Shown here: piece after piece, positions 6,919-15,837 of the stretch | Layout of the letters: the number at the start of each line of letters is the position of its first letter | How positions within the stretch are numbered: the stretch's first letter is position 1 | Position numbers and translations under genes: made by a program | Assembly (NCBI GenBank): GCA_041481485.1 | Contig: JBGPBY010000001.1 | Span: 1-59,833 of the forward strand | Length of the DNA stretch: 59,833 nucleotides | Direction: 5' to 3' | Origin: JBGPBY01 sp041481485 | GTDB lineage: Bacteria > Acidobacteriota > Terriglobia > 20CM-2-55-15 | Notes under the pieces: generated by a model | What the model saw: the letters and a program-made list of their open reading frames with translations, nothing else | The model's database searches: none | What the model was told of the DNA's origin: nothing

Positions 6919-7944
6919 CTACTGCGCCGCTGCGCTAACCGTTGTTGCGGGATAGTATCCGGTCCGGTATCGAACTTCCGCCTTCGGCTGATCGACCTTC
7001 ACTTCAAGCTTTCTGTAAGACATATTGCTGTTTTTTGAAGGATAGTAGCTCAGCAGGTACTGCTGGTGGAGCTCTTCCAATAGCAACCGTGCCAGATTGT
7101 CGAGGGCATAGTTTTTGCCAGTAAACAGGCGGAATACGCGCCCACCGCTGATGGTGGCGAGTTCATTCAGCATGTAGTGGTAGATGTGATACATGGGCTG
7201 CACGACGACGACCGATTGGTTTTCATCGTCATCGATACCGATCGAGTAGACTTCAACGTCAGTGTGCTTCAGATTCTCTGAGATCTGGGACAGCGTGAGC
7301 TTGCTTCGCGAATCGAATCCATCGGAAATCAAGATCATGATTTTCTTCGCATTGTGCGCGGACCTCATTTCGCCAATGCCGGTTTGAAGCGCGTCATATA
7401 CAGATGTGTCTCCGCTGGTGCGAATTCCCTGAAGCGCGCGTTCGATCAATAACGGATTGCTGGTCATACGTTGCCGCATGTCGACGTCGGAATTGAATGT
7501 AACCAGGAACATTTCATCCTGAGGTGACAATGCGAGGGACAGCTCACGAGCGGTCTGCAGCGCCTGCTGCAGCTTGTGCCTCATGCTGCCGCTGATATCC
7601 ACGAGTACACCAAGGCTGACAGGAATCCGGCGGTCGTGGGAAAAGAACGATACTTTTTGTTCAACACCATCTTCGAATACCTGAAAGTCCTCCTGTTTCA
7701 GGCCATCGACATACGTCCCTGTCTCATCCAACACCGTTGCCGTGACGTTCACCAGCTGAACGCTGGCTGAAAGCTGAAAGTCAGTAGGGGGAGGCGGCGT
7801 CTGATTTGCCGGGGGACCGGAGTTCGGCGAAGGAAGCGGCGGCGCGGCCTGGCGGACTGGCGGCGCCTGCGCGATAAGCAGACCGGTACAGATCACGAAA
7901 GTGACGATTGCCGTTCCCAGCCAGGAACGCGTGTTTTTTGTCAT
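6919..7944 (-). CDS. VWFA-related Acidobacteria-type protein
   Basis: About 341 residues. A signal/anchor segment (LGTAIVTFVICTGLLIA) is followed by a Pro-rich stretch, then a domain beginning VTATVLDETGTYVDGL and a von Willebrand A domain with the MIDAS motif DISGSM. This arrangement corresponds to the family named for its abundance in Acidobacteria; function is unknown, with export and protein-protein binding implied. I chose the ATG at 7944 because a GGGAG lies 10 bp upstream; the ATG 9 bp earlier sits too close to it. Confidence 0.85.
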   Translation of the reverse strand: MTKNTRSWLGTAIVTFVICTGLLIAQAPPVRQAAPPLPSPNSGPPANQTPPPPTDFQLSASVQLVNVTATVLDETGTYVDGLKQEDFQVFEDGVEQKVSFFSHDRRIPVSLGVLVDISGSMRHKLQQALQTARELSLALSPQDEMFLVTFNSDVDMRQRMTSNPLLIERALQGIRTSGDTSVYDALQTGIGEMRSAHNAKKIMILISDGFDSRSKLTLSQISENLKHTDVEVYSIGIDDDENQSVVVVQPMYHIYHYMLNELATISGGRVFRLFTGKNYALDNLARLLLEELHQQYLLSYYPSKNSNMSYRKLEVKVDQPKAEVRYRTGYYPATTVSAAAQ

Positions 7945-8028
7945 GGCTACCATTCTCCCGTCTTAGGATTACTGGTGATGTGGCCCCCGATTGTATAGCG
8001 GCTTACGAAAAAATCTCGCTAAAAACTA

Positions 8029-8439
8029 TTAGTGTCCCTCCCGAACGGCGTTTCGATTCCACAATGGAATCTCCACGACAAGGTCTTTAGTTCCATCTGG
8101 AACGCTCTGGCAGGACAGTCTGCTATTTGGAGTCAGGCCTGGCGCAAACGACAACTCATCTTCTTCGGACTCGATCATTTCCGAAATGGTCTCCCCTCCC
8201 GATCGCACGATGCAGTGGCAGGTGGAACATGCACAAACCCCGCCACACGAGTGCTCGATCTCGATTCCATTCGAAAGGGCGATATCCAGAATGCTCCCAG
8301 GTAGGCCGGTGACGCCGTAAGGGATCTTTTCCGGATCCACGTCCACGGTGACGTTCATGGGCAGGAAGGTAATCTTGAATGGTTGTGTTGCGGGCTTCGG
8401 CTCGGCCTCCCGCGCGATATATGGATTGGTGCCTCCCAT
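8029..8439 (-). CDS. [2Fe-2S] ferredoxin, adrenodoxin/ISC type
   Basis: A 136-residue protein with the vertebrate-type ferredoxin cluster motif: SCGGVCACSTCHC (Cys-x5-Cys-x2-Cys) and the distant fourth ligand in LSCQSVP. An extra Cys lies inside the x5 loop and another right after the third ligand. The C-terminal DLVVEIP is typical. It carries single electrons to an oxygenase, sulfur-cluster assembly or a similar partner; none is adjacent. A 30-residue N-terminal extension precedes the core and the start is uncertain. It ends 84 bp upstream of the VWFA gene. Confidence 0.88.
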   Translation of the reverse strand: MGGTNPYIAREAEPKPATQPFKITFLPMNVTVDVDPEKIPYGVTGLPGSILDIALSNGIEIEHSCGGVCACSTCHCIVRSGGETISEMIESEEDELSFAPGLTPNSRLSCQSVPDGTKDLVVEIPLWNRNAVREGH

Positions 8440-8502
8440 ACCCTCATGTTATTTCAAATAGGATCTATACTTATCGCTTATTTATTGCCTCAAGGAGTCA
8501 TC

Positions 8503-9021
8503 ATGGCCCGATTGCCCTACGTGGATAAAGAAAATGCAGGTCCAGAGCAGGAGAAAATACTGGCGCAGCTCACGCAAAAATCAGGAAAGATCGCCAACAT
8601 GTGGAAGTTGTGGTGCCACAGTCCGCAAACTCTGGAAGCTTTTATCACCTTTTATAAGACGGCGATGAAAGGTTCCCTGGACCCGAAGTTGCGCGAGCTG
8701 GCCTACGTCAAGGCGTCTTCCATCAATGATTGCGCCTACTGCGGCGACGCCCATAAGATTGCCGGGCGGCGGGCCGGAGTTACCGACCAGCAGATTGATG
8801 AGATCGGCCACTTTGCGGAGAGCTCGGCCTACTCCCCCATGGAAAAACTGGTTCTTCGCTATGCCGAGGAACTGACGCGCACCGCCAGAACCAGTGACGT
8901 CATCATGGAAGAACTGAAGAAGAACCTTTCGGAGAAGGATATCGTCGAATTGAACGTGGTTGTCGGAGTTGCAAACCTCACCAACCGTTTCAACATGTCG
9001 ATGATGACGGACCCGGATTAA
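8503..9021 (+). CDS. carboxymuconolactone decarboxylase / AhpD-like protein
   Basis: The 172-residue product starts at the ATG after AAGGAG at 8492-8497. It is all-helical, with the AhpD-type redox motif CAYCGDAH (Cys-x2-Cys-x3-His) in the middle, consistent with a thiol-dependent peroxidase or hydroperoxide-scavenging role rather than lactone decarboxylation. Its last 32 bp overlap the end of the convergent pseudouridine synthase gene. Confidence 0.88.
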   Translation: MARLPYVDKENAGPEQEKILAQLTQKSGKIANMWKLWCHSPQTLEAFITFYKTAMKGSLDPKLRELAYVKASSINDCAYCGDAHKIAGRRAGVTDQQIDEIGHFAESSAYSPMEKLVLRYAEELTRTARTSDVIMEELKKNLSEKDIVELNVVVGVANLTNRFNMSMMTDPD

Positions 9022-9754
9022 CGGACGGCCTGGCGATTGTCAGCAGCCTGGCAATATCCGGCCCCGTCAGCTTCACATAACTCCCTACAGCGATTTTGCC
9101 AAGGTCATAGGCCCCGATCCGTATGCGAACCAGTTTCACTACAGGATGGCCAATGGCCTTGCACATTCGCCTTACCTGACGGTTCTTGCCCTCCGTGATC
9201 GTCAATTCGAACCAGGTGTATTTCTCCGATCGGCGGACTTCGTGAACCACGGCTGGACCCGTCAATTCGTCATCACCGATATTCACCCCACGTTCGAGCT
9301 GCAGGTATTCGTCTTGCTGAACCAATCCGGAAACCTTGACGTAATAGGTTTTCGGTATTTTCGAGGTCGGGCTCAGCAGACGATCTCCAAATTCCGTGTC
9401 ATTGGTCAGTATCAGCAGGCCGGATGTGTCCATATCGAGTCTGCCAACAGGAAAAACCCATTGGTTCAATTTCTCGAGATAGTCATATACCGTGGGACGG
9501 CCGTCGCGATCGCCGTGAGAAGTCACGACTCCGGTAGGCTTGTTTAGAGCCAGGTAGACTTTCCTTTCGATTCGAAGTTTCTGCCCATCCAGGTGGACGA
9601 CGTCACGGCCGGACTCGACCCAATGTTCGGGATTTCGAATCACCTTGCCGTTTACTTTGACCCGGCCCTCGGAAATCCATTCGCGCGTTGTGGTGCGTGA
9701 CGCAATCCCTGCCCGCGACAACACACGATCGAGCGTGACCCGGGGCTTCGTCAC
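8990..9754 (-). CDS. RsuA/RluB-family rRNA pseudouridine synthase
   Basis: The 254-residue product has an N-terminal S4 RNA-binding domain (VTLDRVLSRAGIASRTTTRE) and a pseudouridine synthase core with GRLDMDTSGLL, where the second Asp is the catalytic nucleophile, and the late motif GKNRQVRRMCKAIGHPV. It isomerises a uridine in rRNA; RluB is the closest pattern, but RluE/RluF/RsuA cannot be excluded. The GTG start at 9754 overlaps the pgeF stop as GTGA, which fixes it well. Confidence 0.9.
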   Translation of the reverse strand: MTKPRVTLDRVLSRAGIASRTTTREWISEGRVKVNGKVIRNPEHWVESGRDVVHLDGQKLRIERKVYLALNKPTGVVTSHGDRDGRPTVYDYLEKLNQWVFPVGRLDMDTSGLLILTNDTEFGDRLLSPTSKIPKTYYVKVSGLVQQDEYLQLERGVNIGDDELTGPAVVHEVRRSEKYTWFELTITEGKNRQVRRMCKAIGHPVVKLVRIRIGAYDLGKIAVGSYVKLTGPDIARLLTIARPSVNPGPSSSTC

Positions 9755-10515
9755 GGAGTGAGGCCGATAACCGAAAGCATGCGGCCGGTGCGCGATCGAT
9801 CTCGCCGGTAGGAATAAAACAAATCCGCACGGCATTGTGTGCACAGAGTCGAGACTGCAATCTGCTCTTCAGGAATTCCCGCTGCCAGCAGCTGTTTCCG
9901 ATTGGCAAGGGCCTGATTGAAGTGCGGCTTGTTCCATTCCGGACGAAACGTGAACGATTCGGCATCCTGAACCGCATTGACAACATCTTCACCAACTTCG
10001 TAGCAGCACACCGCGTTATGCGGGCCAATTGCCGCGACCAGGTCGGACGGAGCAATTCCGTACTTTTCCTGAATTGCTTCCACGGTTCGCTGGGCGATAT
10101 GCCCAGCTGTACCCCTCCAGCCGGCATGAACGGCTGCGGCCAGCTGCCCGCGTCGATCGGCCATCAGGATGGGAACGCAATCGGCCGTTTGAATAGCGAG
10201 CAGGGCTCCACGGACTGCGGTGATCGCGGCGTCTCCGGTTCGAGGCTCGTTGGACGCCCAGGTGTCGGTCATGTCATGCACCGTCGCGGAATGCACCTGA
10301 TTCAATTTTAGGACGGGCCACCCGGGAACACCTGCAGCTGCCAGGAAGCGCGACCGATTGATGGCGATCATCGGATTGTCAGACGACGTGGGACCGAGCG
10401 ACAGCTCGCTGTGCTCGGCGCGCCGCGTCGAAAACGCGTGGAAAACTCCCGGAATGCGGTCCAGCAGCGGAGAATGAAGCAGCGTTATCTGGGAAACGCG
10501 CTTTACCTGTAACAT
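9751..10515 (-). CDS. pgeF: peptidoglycan editing factor PgeF (multicopper-polyphenol-oxidase/LACC1 family)
   Basis: The 254-residue protein has the DUF152/YfiH hallmarks: Cys in QTADCVPIL, His in VHAGWRGTAG, and a C-terminal CRADLFYSYRRD. Family members are zinc enzymes; E. coli PgeF removes wrongly incorporated L-Ser from peptidoglycan precursors, and other members act as purine nucleoside phosphorylases. The ATG at 10515 gives the normal length and leaves only 6 bp to the divergent acpS start. It is translationally coupled to the downstream pseudouridine synthase gene. Confidence 0.9.
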   Translation of the reverse strand: MLQVKRVSQITLLHSPLLDRIPGVFHAFSTRRAEHSELSLGPTSSDNPMIAINRSRFLAAAGVPGWPVLKLNQVHSATVHDMTDTWASNEPRTGDAAITAVRGALLAIQTADCVPILMADRRGQLAAAVHAGWRGTAGHIAQRTVEAIQEKYGIAPSDLVAAIGPHNAVCCYEVGEDVVNAVQDAESFTFRPEWNKPHFNQALANRKQLLAAGIPEEQIAVSTLCTQCRADLFYSYRRDRSRTGRMLSVIGLTP

Positions 10516-10521
10516 GAGTGC

Positions 10522-10896
10522 ATGATTTTTGGCGTTGGCATCGACGTAATTCAGAACGACCGCATTCGCGAATCCATTCAGAAGTTTGGTTCGCGCTTTC
10601 TCAATCGAATATATACGCAAACGGAAATTGATTACTGTTCGAAGTGCGGAGATCCTGTGATTCACTACGCCGCCCGGTTCGCCGCAAAGGAGGCGGGGTT
10701 TAAGGCATTGGGAACCGGTTGGGCCGCAGGTGTGAAATGGAAAGACATTGAGGTGCAGAAGCTTTCGTCCGGAAAACCGGAACTGCATCTGTACGGTGAA
10801 GCCCTGCAGCTCGCAACCGCAATGGGCGCAACGCGCCTGCACGTATCGCTGACCCATGACCAGCTGGTTTCATGCGCGGTGGTGATGTTTGATTAG
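10522..10896 (+). CDS. acpS: holo-[acyl-carrier-protein] synthase
   Basis: A 124-residue AcpS-type phosphopantetheinyl transferase: GVGIDVIQNDRI at the N-terminus, with the metal-binding Asp, and FAAKEAGFKALGTG, with the second acidic ligand. It moves 4'-phosphopantetheine from CoA to acyl carrier protein to activate fatty acid synthesis. It diverges from pgeF with a 6-bp gap, so each promoter must lie inside the neighbouring gene. Confidence 0.95.
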   Translation: MIFGVGIDVIQNDRIRESIQKFGSRFLNRIYTQTEIDYCSKCGDPVIHYAARFAAKEAGFKALGTGWAAGVKWKDIEVQKLSSGKPELHLYGEALQLATAMGATRLHVSLTHDQLVSCAVVMFD

Positions 10897-10922
10897 CTGC
10901 AAGGCTGGGACTTTTGCCGTCC

Positions 10923-11134
10923 CAGCCGCGTAAGCGGCGGCAGTTCCTTAGCCCCCGGCGTGAGCCGGGGGTAAAGAATCACAACGCCACAAAAAGTGCC
11001 GGAGGCACGACAGATATAGAGATCAACGCACTGAGCGTTACTGACCTGTCGTGCCTCCGGCACTTTGAGTTTCCGGGAATCTCAATCCACCGGCTCACGC
11101 CGGTGGCTAGCAAACTGTCGCCGCTACGCGGCTT
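10923..11134. repeat. family B palindrome-rich repeat, copy 1
   Basis: About 212 bp made of nested palindromes: an outer pair AGCCGCG...CGCGGCT, inner hairpins CCCCCGGCGTGAGCCGGGGG and CCACCGGCTCACGCCGGTGG, and a central pair GTGCCGGAGGCACGACAG / CTGTCGTGCCTCCGGCAC. Copy 2 at 21651-21857 is the same element in the opposite orientation, and copy 3 at 45263-45490 is a more diverged relative. It fills the gap between two convergent gene ends and has no ORF. Confidence 0.85.
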
Positions 11135-11164
11135 GGAACCGGACAAACTGTTTCACACTGCGTC

Positions 11165-12928
11165 TCAATCCGGCAAGCCGAACGTGTAGACGATATTCAT
11201 CGCGGTAACCGTGACGTACTGCTTTCCATTCACGGAGTACGTCATCGGTCCGGAAGCAACCGAGAGCCCGAGATTGGTTTGCCACAGCAGTTTTCCGCTC
11301 CGCGCATCGAGAGCCACGAACTGTCCGTCGCGGCCGCCGGCGAAGAGCACATCGGTTGCGGTGGTCAGTATGCCGCCTTCTGTGGACGGCGCCGTCAGCC
11401 GGAAATCCCAGACTTTATTGGCAGTCTTCGGATCGATAGCGCGGACTGTACTGAATACGTCGTCGCCCCGTTGACCGCCTCTTGGAAATGGACCAGCAAA
11501 ACCTGCACCGTCGTGGAACTCGGGAGGCGCTTCACCTTTCCAATAGGTGGAGGAACTGTTTTCCCAGGAAGGGATATAAAACAATCCTGTGCGTGGACTG
11601 AAGGACGGGTTGTACCAGTTGGTACCGCCTTGATTGCCGGGATAAACGAGCACACCTTCTTTAGTCGGATTCAATACTTGAATCGGTCGGCCCTTTGGGT
11701 CAAAGCCTGTTGCCCAGTTCACCTTGACGAAAGGAGCGCCCTTAAGGAACTCGCCCGTTGTCCGGTCGAGCACATAGAACATCCCGTTGCGATTGGCAAA
11801 GAGCATGACCTTGCGCGGGCGGCCTTGCCAGTCGATATCGGCCAGGACGGGTACCTGCGTCGAATCCCAATCGAATTCGTTGTGCGGAGAAAATTGATAA
11901 TGCCATTTGATCTTGCCGGTATCTGGGTCAAGAGCGATAACGGAGGCGCTGTAGAGGTTATCGCCTAACCTCGCGGCGCCATCCCAATCGGGACCGGGAT
12001 TGCCGGTTCCCCAGTAGATGAGATTCGTTTCCGCGTCGTAGGAGCCCGTGACCCAGACGGGCGCACCGCCATGCATCCAGGAATCGCCGCTCCAGGAATC
12101 GTTGCCGGGTTCGCCGGGGCCCGGCACCGTATTGAAACGCCAGACTTCCTTTCCGGTTTCCACATCCCATGCTGCTAGGAATCCTCGAACTCCATTTTCA
12201 CCGCCGGCCGTTCCGGCAATGACTCGGTTCTTCACAACCTGCGGGGCCGTCGTGAACGCATAGGCCTGTTTGATGTCGGCGGCCGGAGTGTTCCAAAGTT
12301 CCCGGCCGGTCCGGGCATCGATGGCGATCATGCGCGCATCGTACGCCGCGAGAAACAGCGTATTGCCAAGAATCGCGAGACCACGCGACAACTTGCCGCA
12401 GCACGGATTGCGCGTAGCGGCATCGTAGGCATGTCTGTAAGTCCACAGCACCGCACCGGTCGCCGCATTGATCGCAACGACATCATTGGTGTTCTTGACC
12501 AGATACATCGTGCCGTCCACTACCAGCGGCGTCGCTTCATGTTTCTCCGTCGATTGAGTAGGGTAGACCCACTTGAGTTGCAGACCCTTGGCGTTGTCCG
12601 TGTTGATCTGGCCGAGTTGGCTATAGCGCTGGCTCTTGGTCCCGCCGGAATACGACAGCCAGTTCTGCGGCTCCTGATCCGCCTTGAGGATGCGATCGAA
12701 CGTCACGTTCGCCGCGGGAATCTGCACCTGGGGACCACCGCCCCCACCTCCGCGGCCTTGACCTCCACCACCACCAGCGCCGCCACCACCACGTCCCTGA
12801 CCACCTGCAGCAGGCAAGGGAGGTTGGCCGGCCGGACCCTGAGCTGGGCCCTGCGCGACCATCACGACGGTTATGGCGACGATGAAAGTTGCAGCAAGAG
12901 CAGCAATTCTTGTTTTTCGCATCATCAT
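11165..12928 (-). CDS. PQQ-dependent (quinoprotein) dehydrogenase
   Basis: 587 residues. A signal peptide (about 1-25) is followed by a Gly-rich linker (42-66), then an eight-bladed propeller with repeated tryptophan motifs such as VAINAATGAVLWTY and IDARTGRELWNT. Adjacent Cys176-Cys177 in NPCCG match the vicinal disulfide over PQQ in methanol/ethanol dehydrogenases. It probably oxidises an alcohol or sugar in the periplasm and passes electrons to a cytochrome; no heme domain is fused and no cytochrome gene is adjacent. Substrate cannot be read from the sequence. Confidence 0.88.
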   Translation of the reverse strand: MMMRKTRIAALAATFIVAITVVMVAQGPAQGPAGQPPLPAAGGQGRGGGGAGGGGGQGRGGGGGGPQVQIPAANVTFDRILKADQEPQNWLSYSGGTKSQRYSQLGQINTDNAKGLQLKWVYPTQSTEKHEATPLVVDGTMYLVKNTNDVVAINAATGAVLWTYRHAYDAATRNPCCGKLSRGLAILGNTLFLAAYDARMIAIDARTGRELWNTPAADIKQAYAFTTAPQVVKNRVIAGTAGGENGVRGFLAAWDVETGKEVWRFNTVPGPGEPGNDSWSGDSWMHGGAPVWVTGSYDAETNLIYWGTGNPGPDWDGAARLGDNLYSASVIALDPDTGKIKWHYQFSPHNEFDWDSTQVPVLADIDWQGRPRKVMLFANRNGMFYVLDRTTGEFLKGAPFVKVNWATGFDPKGRPIQVLNPTKEGVLVYPGNQGGTNWYNPSFSPRTGLFYIPSWENSSSTYWKGEAPPEFHDGAGFAGPFPRGGQRGDDVFSTVRAIDPKTANKVWDFRLTAPSTEGGILTTATDVLFAGGRDGQFVALDARSGKLLWQTNLGLSVASGPMTYSVNGKQYVTVTAMNIVYTFGLPD

Positions 12929-13038
12929 GGGGAAACCACCTTTTCCGGATTTAATGAATTCGCCGGTATCTTAGTACATAAAGGACTTCGAACAAAGAAC
13001 GCTGGCGGCATTCACATATGCCAACACCGCGGGTAAGG

Positions 13039-13194
13039 TTAGTTGTGTTCGCGGACAATCCGGAAACCGATATCCACTGGAGGACCCATTATTCGTCGAA
13101 CGGGAGTCCGGTAGGAGACTCTCATATATCGGCTATCGAAATTCCAGGCGCCGCCGCGCATTACGTGAGTGTCTCCTTTCGAAGAGCAAGCAAA
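13039..13194 (-). pseudogene. C-terminal remnant of a formylglycine-generating-enzyme (SUMF1)-type protein
   Basis: The minus strand encodes about 51 codons ending in a stop, including MRGGAWNF, YRTPVRR and GFRIVRE. This is the diagnostic C-terminal block of FGE/SUMF1-type proteins (RGGSW ... GFR). An in-frame stop at 13195-13197 closes the frame upstream and no other part of the domain follows, so it is a truncated leftover. A separate open frame on the same strand at 13229-13393 (about 54 codons, another reading phase, no ATG near its start) may be more debris; I do not recognise it. Confidence 0.75.
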
Positions 13195-13468
13195 TCAGCA
13201 GTGTGAAAGTCGCCAACCTGTACATTTCTTAGTCTCCGGATAATTGAGGTCCAGTATAGGTCAGGGATTCCACGTCCTCCAATAGGCGCTCCATGATTTG
13301 GGGCAGTTTATCGCGAGCCGATTGCGCCGACCGGATTGATGACGAGTCGGGCTTCTGGAGCTTGCGATCATGAGAGTTCTTATCGCTGCGCTGTCAGATT
13401 CGGCCTTTGTTCGAACTTGTCCTGAAGCATATTAACTCAAAAGCTGGAGTGGTATCCTGTCTAAGGAT
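13195..13468. other. intergenic debris region
   Basis: Apart from the unrecognised open frame at 13229-13393 on the minus strand, which lacks a usable start near its beginning, I see no gene, repeat or promoter. It separates the FGE remnant from the clan AA protease gene. Confidence 0.3.
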
Positions 13469-13885
13469 ATGAGTATGTTTAGGGTTAGTGTGGTTGCTAG
13501 AAATCCGAAACGAGAGGAGTTTGAGACTCCACCTGTCGCCGCCCTCGTCGACACTGGATCCGAACTGACATGGATTCCTGGAGATCTCCTGAGGGCTGCT
13601 GGGATCACCCCACGCCGGAAGCGCGTCTTTGCCATGGCCACTCAACAAAAGGTCGAGCGGGACGTGGGTTACGCCATTCTCAGTGCCGAGGGACATCAAA
13701 CAATTGATGAAGTGGTTTTTGCGGAACCCGGCGATATGACGCTTCTCGGTGTGAGAACTCTCGAAGGATTCGGAGTGATGGTCGACAATATCGGACACCG
13801 ATTTGTTGCAACGATAACAATTGTCGCGACGAGACCGATACAGGGATCGGTGGTCACCTCGCCGAATTCAGGCGACGAAATCTAA
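13469..13885 (+). CDS. clan AA (retropepsin-like) aspartic protease domain protein
   Basis: A 138-residue single-domain protein. AALVDTGSELTWIP near residue 24 is the Asp-Thr-Gly catalytic motif of retropepsin-like proteases, and MTLLGVRTLEGFGV near residue 90 matches the conserved second hydrophobic-Gly motif. Such proteins work as dimers, each giving one Asp. No signal peptide, so cytoplasmic. Two close ATGs (13469 and 13475) compete for the start. The protein appears complete although the region beside it is decayed. Confidence 0.75.
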   Translation: MSMFRVSVVARNPKREEFETPPVAALVDTGSELTWIPGDLLRAAGITPRRKRVFAMATQQKVERDVGYAILSAEGHQTIDEVVFAEPGDMTLLGVRTLEGFGVMVDNIGHRFVATITIVATRPIQGSVVTSPNSGDEI

Positions 13886-14004
13886 TCTTCAAAACAAAGA
13901 GAAGCCATTAGTTTATCGAAATAGTCTCTCAAACTTGTGCATTACGCTTCTGATTGCAGTCGAGTATTTGAAGCCGCCATTTCTTGAGAAGGACGGCGAC
14001 TTCG

Positions 14005-15306
14005 TCACAAACTGGCGGTGAGGCCGTCGTCGTGAAGTTCAGTGGGGTGCAATGAGATCCACTGGTTTGGAACGAGTTCCTGGGATGGATAAATCCGGAT
14101 GAAGTTGTTGCTGATGGCTTCACCCGATGTGAGTACCAACGCATCCAGTTTGCGGCCGATCATCTTCCGCCGGAACCCTTCATTCTTGCCTGCAATCAGT
14201 TTGCGCAACGCCTTGCTGCGAAACCGGGCGACGTGTTGAGGCACAGGCGAAGTCATTTCTGCGGCTGGAGTGCCGGGCCGCGCAGAATACGGAAATACGT
14301 GAAGGTACGTCAGCGGTGATTCTTCGATAAGACGATAGGTTTCTGAAAAGTCTTCGTCCGATTCTCCGGGGAAGCCCACCATCACGTCGGCGCCGATTGC
14401 CGCGTCCTCAATTTGCGATCGAATACCGGATACCAGTTCGGCGTAGTATTCCGCCGAATATGGCCGGCGCATTTGCCGGAGAGTGCGATTGGATCCGCTT
14501 TGCAGCGGCACATGAAGGTGATGAGCAATCCTGGGCTCTCGGGCAACGAGCGAAATTAACGGCGGTGTCACTTCGAGCGGCTCAATGGAACTCAATCGAA
14601 GTCGCTCGAGGCCTGGAACTTCGTCGAGTATCTGACTCACCAAATCGAACAGCGGCTGCCCCTTCCGAAGATCCCGCCCCCACGATCCCAGGTGAATTCC
14701 CGAAAGGACGACTTCCTTGTATTCGCGATCCACGAGATCCCGGATTTCCGCGATGACCGAACTCGTTTCCATGCTCCGGCTGTACCCGCGAACCGATGGA
14801 ATGACGCAGAACGAACACTTCGCATTGCATCCGTCCTGAACCTTGACGACCGCGCGAGTCCGGCCTCCGGAACCCGCATAAGCGCGTGAGGGAAGCGTAC
14901 GCAATTCGAAAATATCGCTGCAATAGACTTCGGCACGGCCAGTCGCAACCGAATCATCCTCAAGCGCAGTTAACGCAATTTCGCCGACCCGCGATTTGTG
15001 GGAATTGCCGACGACATAGTTCACTCCCGGCAGTGCGGCAATTTCCTCCGGCGATCGTTGTGCATAGCAACCGGTGACAATAATTTGCGATTCCGGATTT
15101 CTTGTCGATACCCGATGGATCAGTTGGCGTACATCGCGATCCGCTTCTTCGGTGACAGTACACGAATTCACGACAACGACATTTGCGCTGTAAGGAGAAT
15201 CCGAAACGCCGACGCCCTGCCCTACAAGCTCATCCTGAATGGATGCACCTTCGGACTGAGAAGCCCGGCAACCGAAGTTTGCGATGTGAAACGTTTTTGT
15301 CGTCAT
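14005..15306 (-). CDS. mtaB: tRNA t6A37 methylthiotransferase MtaB
   Basis: 433 residues of the MiaB/RimO/MtaB family. The N-terminal UPF0004 domain has three cluster Cys (13, 49, 80), the radical SAM core has CNAKCSFC (Cys160, 164, 167), and a TRAM-like RNA-binding domain closes the protein. The N-terminal GCRASQSE is the MtaB/YqeV form. The enzyme converts t6A37 to ms2t6A37 in tRNAs reading ANN codons. It follows purE by 21 bp at the end of the larE-purD-purE operon. Confidence 0.9.
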   Translation of the reverse strand: MTTKTFHIANFGCRASQSEGASIQDELVGQGVGVSDSPYSANVVVVNSCTVTEEADRDVRQLIHRVSTRNPESQIIVTGCYAQRSPEEIAALPGVNYVVGNSHKSRVGEIALTALEDDSVATGRAEVYCSDIFELRTLPSRAYAGSGGRTRAVVKVQDGCNAKCSFCVIPSVRGYSRSMETSSVIAEIRDLVDREYKEVVLSGIHLGSWGRDLRKGQPLFDLVSQILDEVPGLERLRLSSIEPLEVTPPLISLVAREPRIAHHLHVPLQSGSNRTLRQMRRPYSAEYYAELVSGIRSQIEDAAIGADVMVGFPGESDEDFSETYRLIEESPLTYLHVFPYSARPGTPAAEMTSPVPQHVARFRSKALRKLIAGKNEGFRRKMIGRKLDALVLTSGEAISNNFIRIYPSQELVPNQWISLHPTELHDDGLTASL

Positions 15307-15327
15307 CGGTCGAATGAATTAGAACGC

Positions 15328-15837
15328 TTACTTTTTCGCTCCGAACTCGGCAGCGACTTTTTTGCTCTTCTCGGCCACACTCACTTCAAACTTCGCCTTG
15401 TACTCCACGAGTTTCGTGGCCAGAGATTCATCGGCGAGCGCAAGCATCTGCACTGCGAGGATTCCAGCATTGGTAGCGCCGGACTTTCCGACTCCCATGG
15501 TGGAAACCGGAACACCCGGAGGCATCTGTACCGTCGCCATCAGCGCATCGAAACCCGACAACGGCGAACTGTCGATGGGAACTCCGATCACGGGTATGAT
15601 CGTTTCCGCTGCGGTAACGCCTGCAAGATGCGCCGATGCGCCGGCGCCGGCAATGATCACTTTCAAGCCGCGTTTGCGCGCGCTGCTGACGTACTCCAGG
15701 GTGCGATGCGGGGAACGATGGGCGCTGTAGACGCCGATTTCATAAGGAACGCCGAAGTCCTGAAGAACCTTTGCTGCCTCCGCCATGATGGGCGCGTCGG
15801 AATCGCTGCCCATAATAATGCCCACCACTGCTGTCAT
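15328..15837 (-). CDS. purE: N5-carboxyaminoimidazole ribonucleotide mutase, PurE class I
   Basis: 169 residues with GIIMGSDSD at the N-terminus, SAHRSPHR with the catalytic His, and AGAGASAHLAG. It moves the carboxyl group of N5-CAIR to C4 in purine synthesis. Its ATG overlaps the purD stop as ATGA. The purK partner is not in the window. A Lys-rich tail of about 15 residues extends the protein. Confidence 0.95.
   Translation of the reverse strand: MTAVVGIIMGSDSDAPIMAEAAKVLQDFGVPYEIGVYSAHRSPHRTLEYVSSARKRGLKVIIAGAGASAHLAGVTAAETIIPVIGVPIDSSPLSGFDALMATVQMPPGVPVSTMGVGKSGATNAGILAVQMLALADESLATKLVEYKAKFEVSVAEKSKKVAAEFGAKK

Noticed and set aside
12725..12805. Gly-codon-rich repeats resembling a tandem array
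   Set aside because: They encode the Gly-rich linker of the PQQ dehydrogenase; low-complexity coding, not a CRISPR or DNA repeat.
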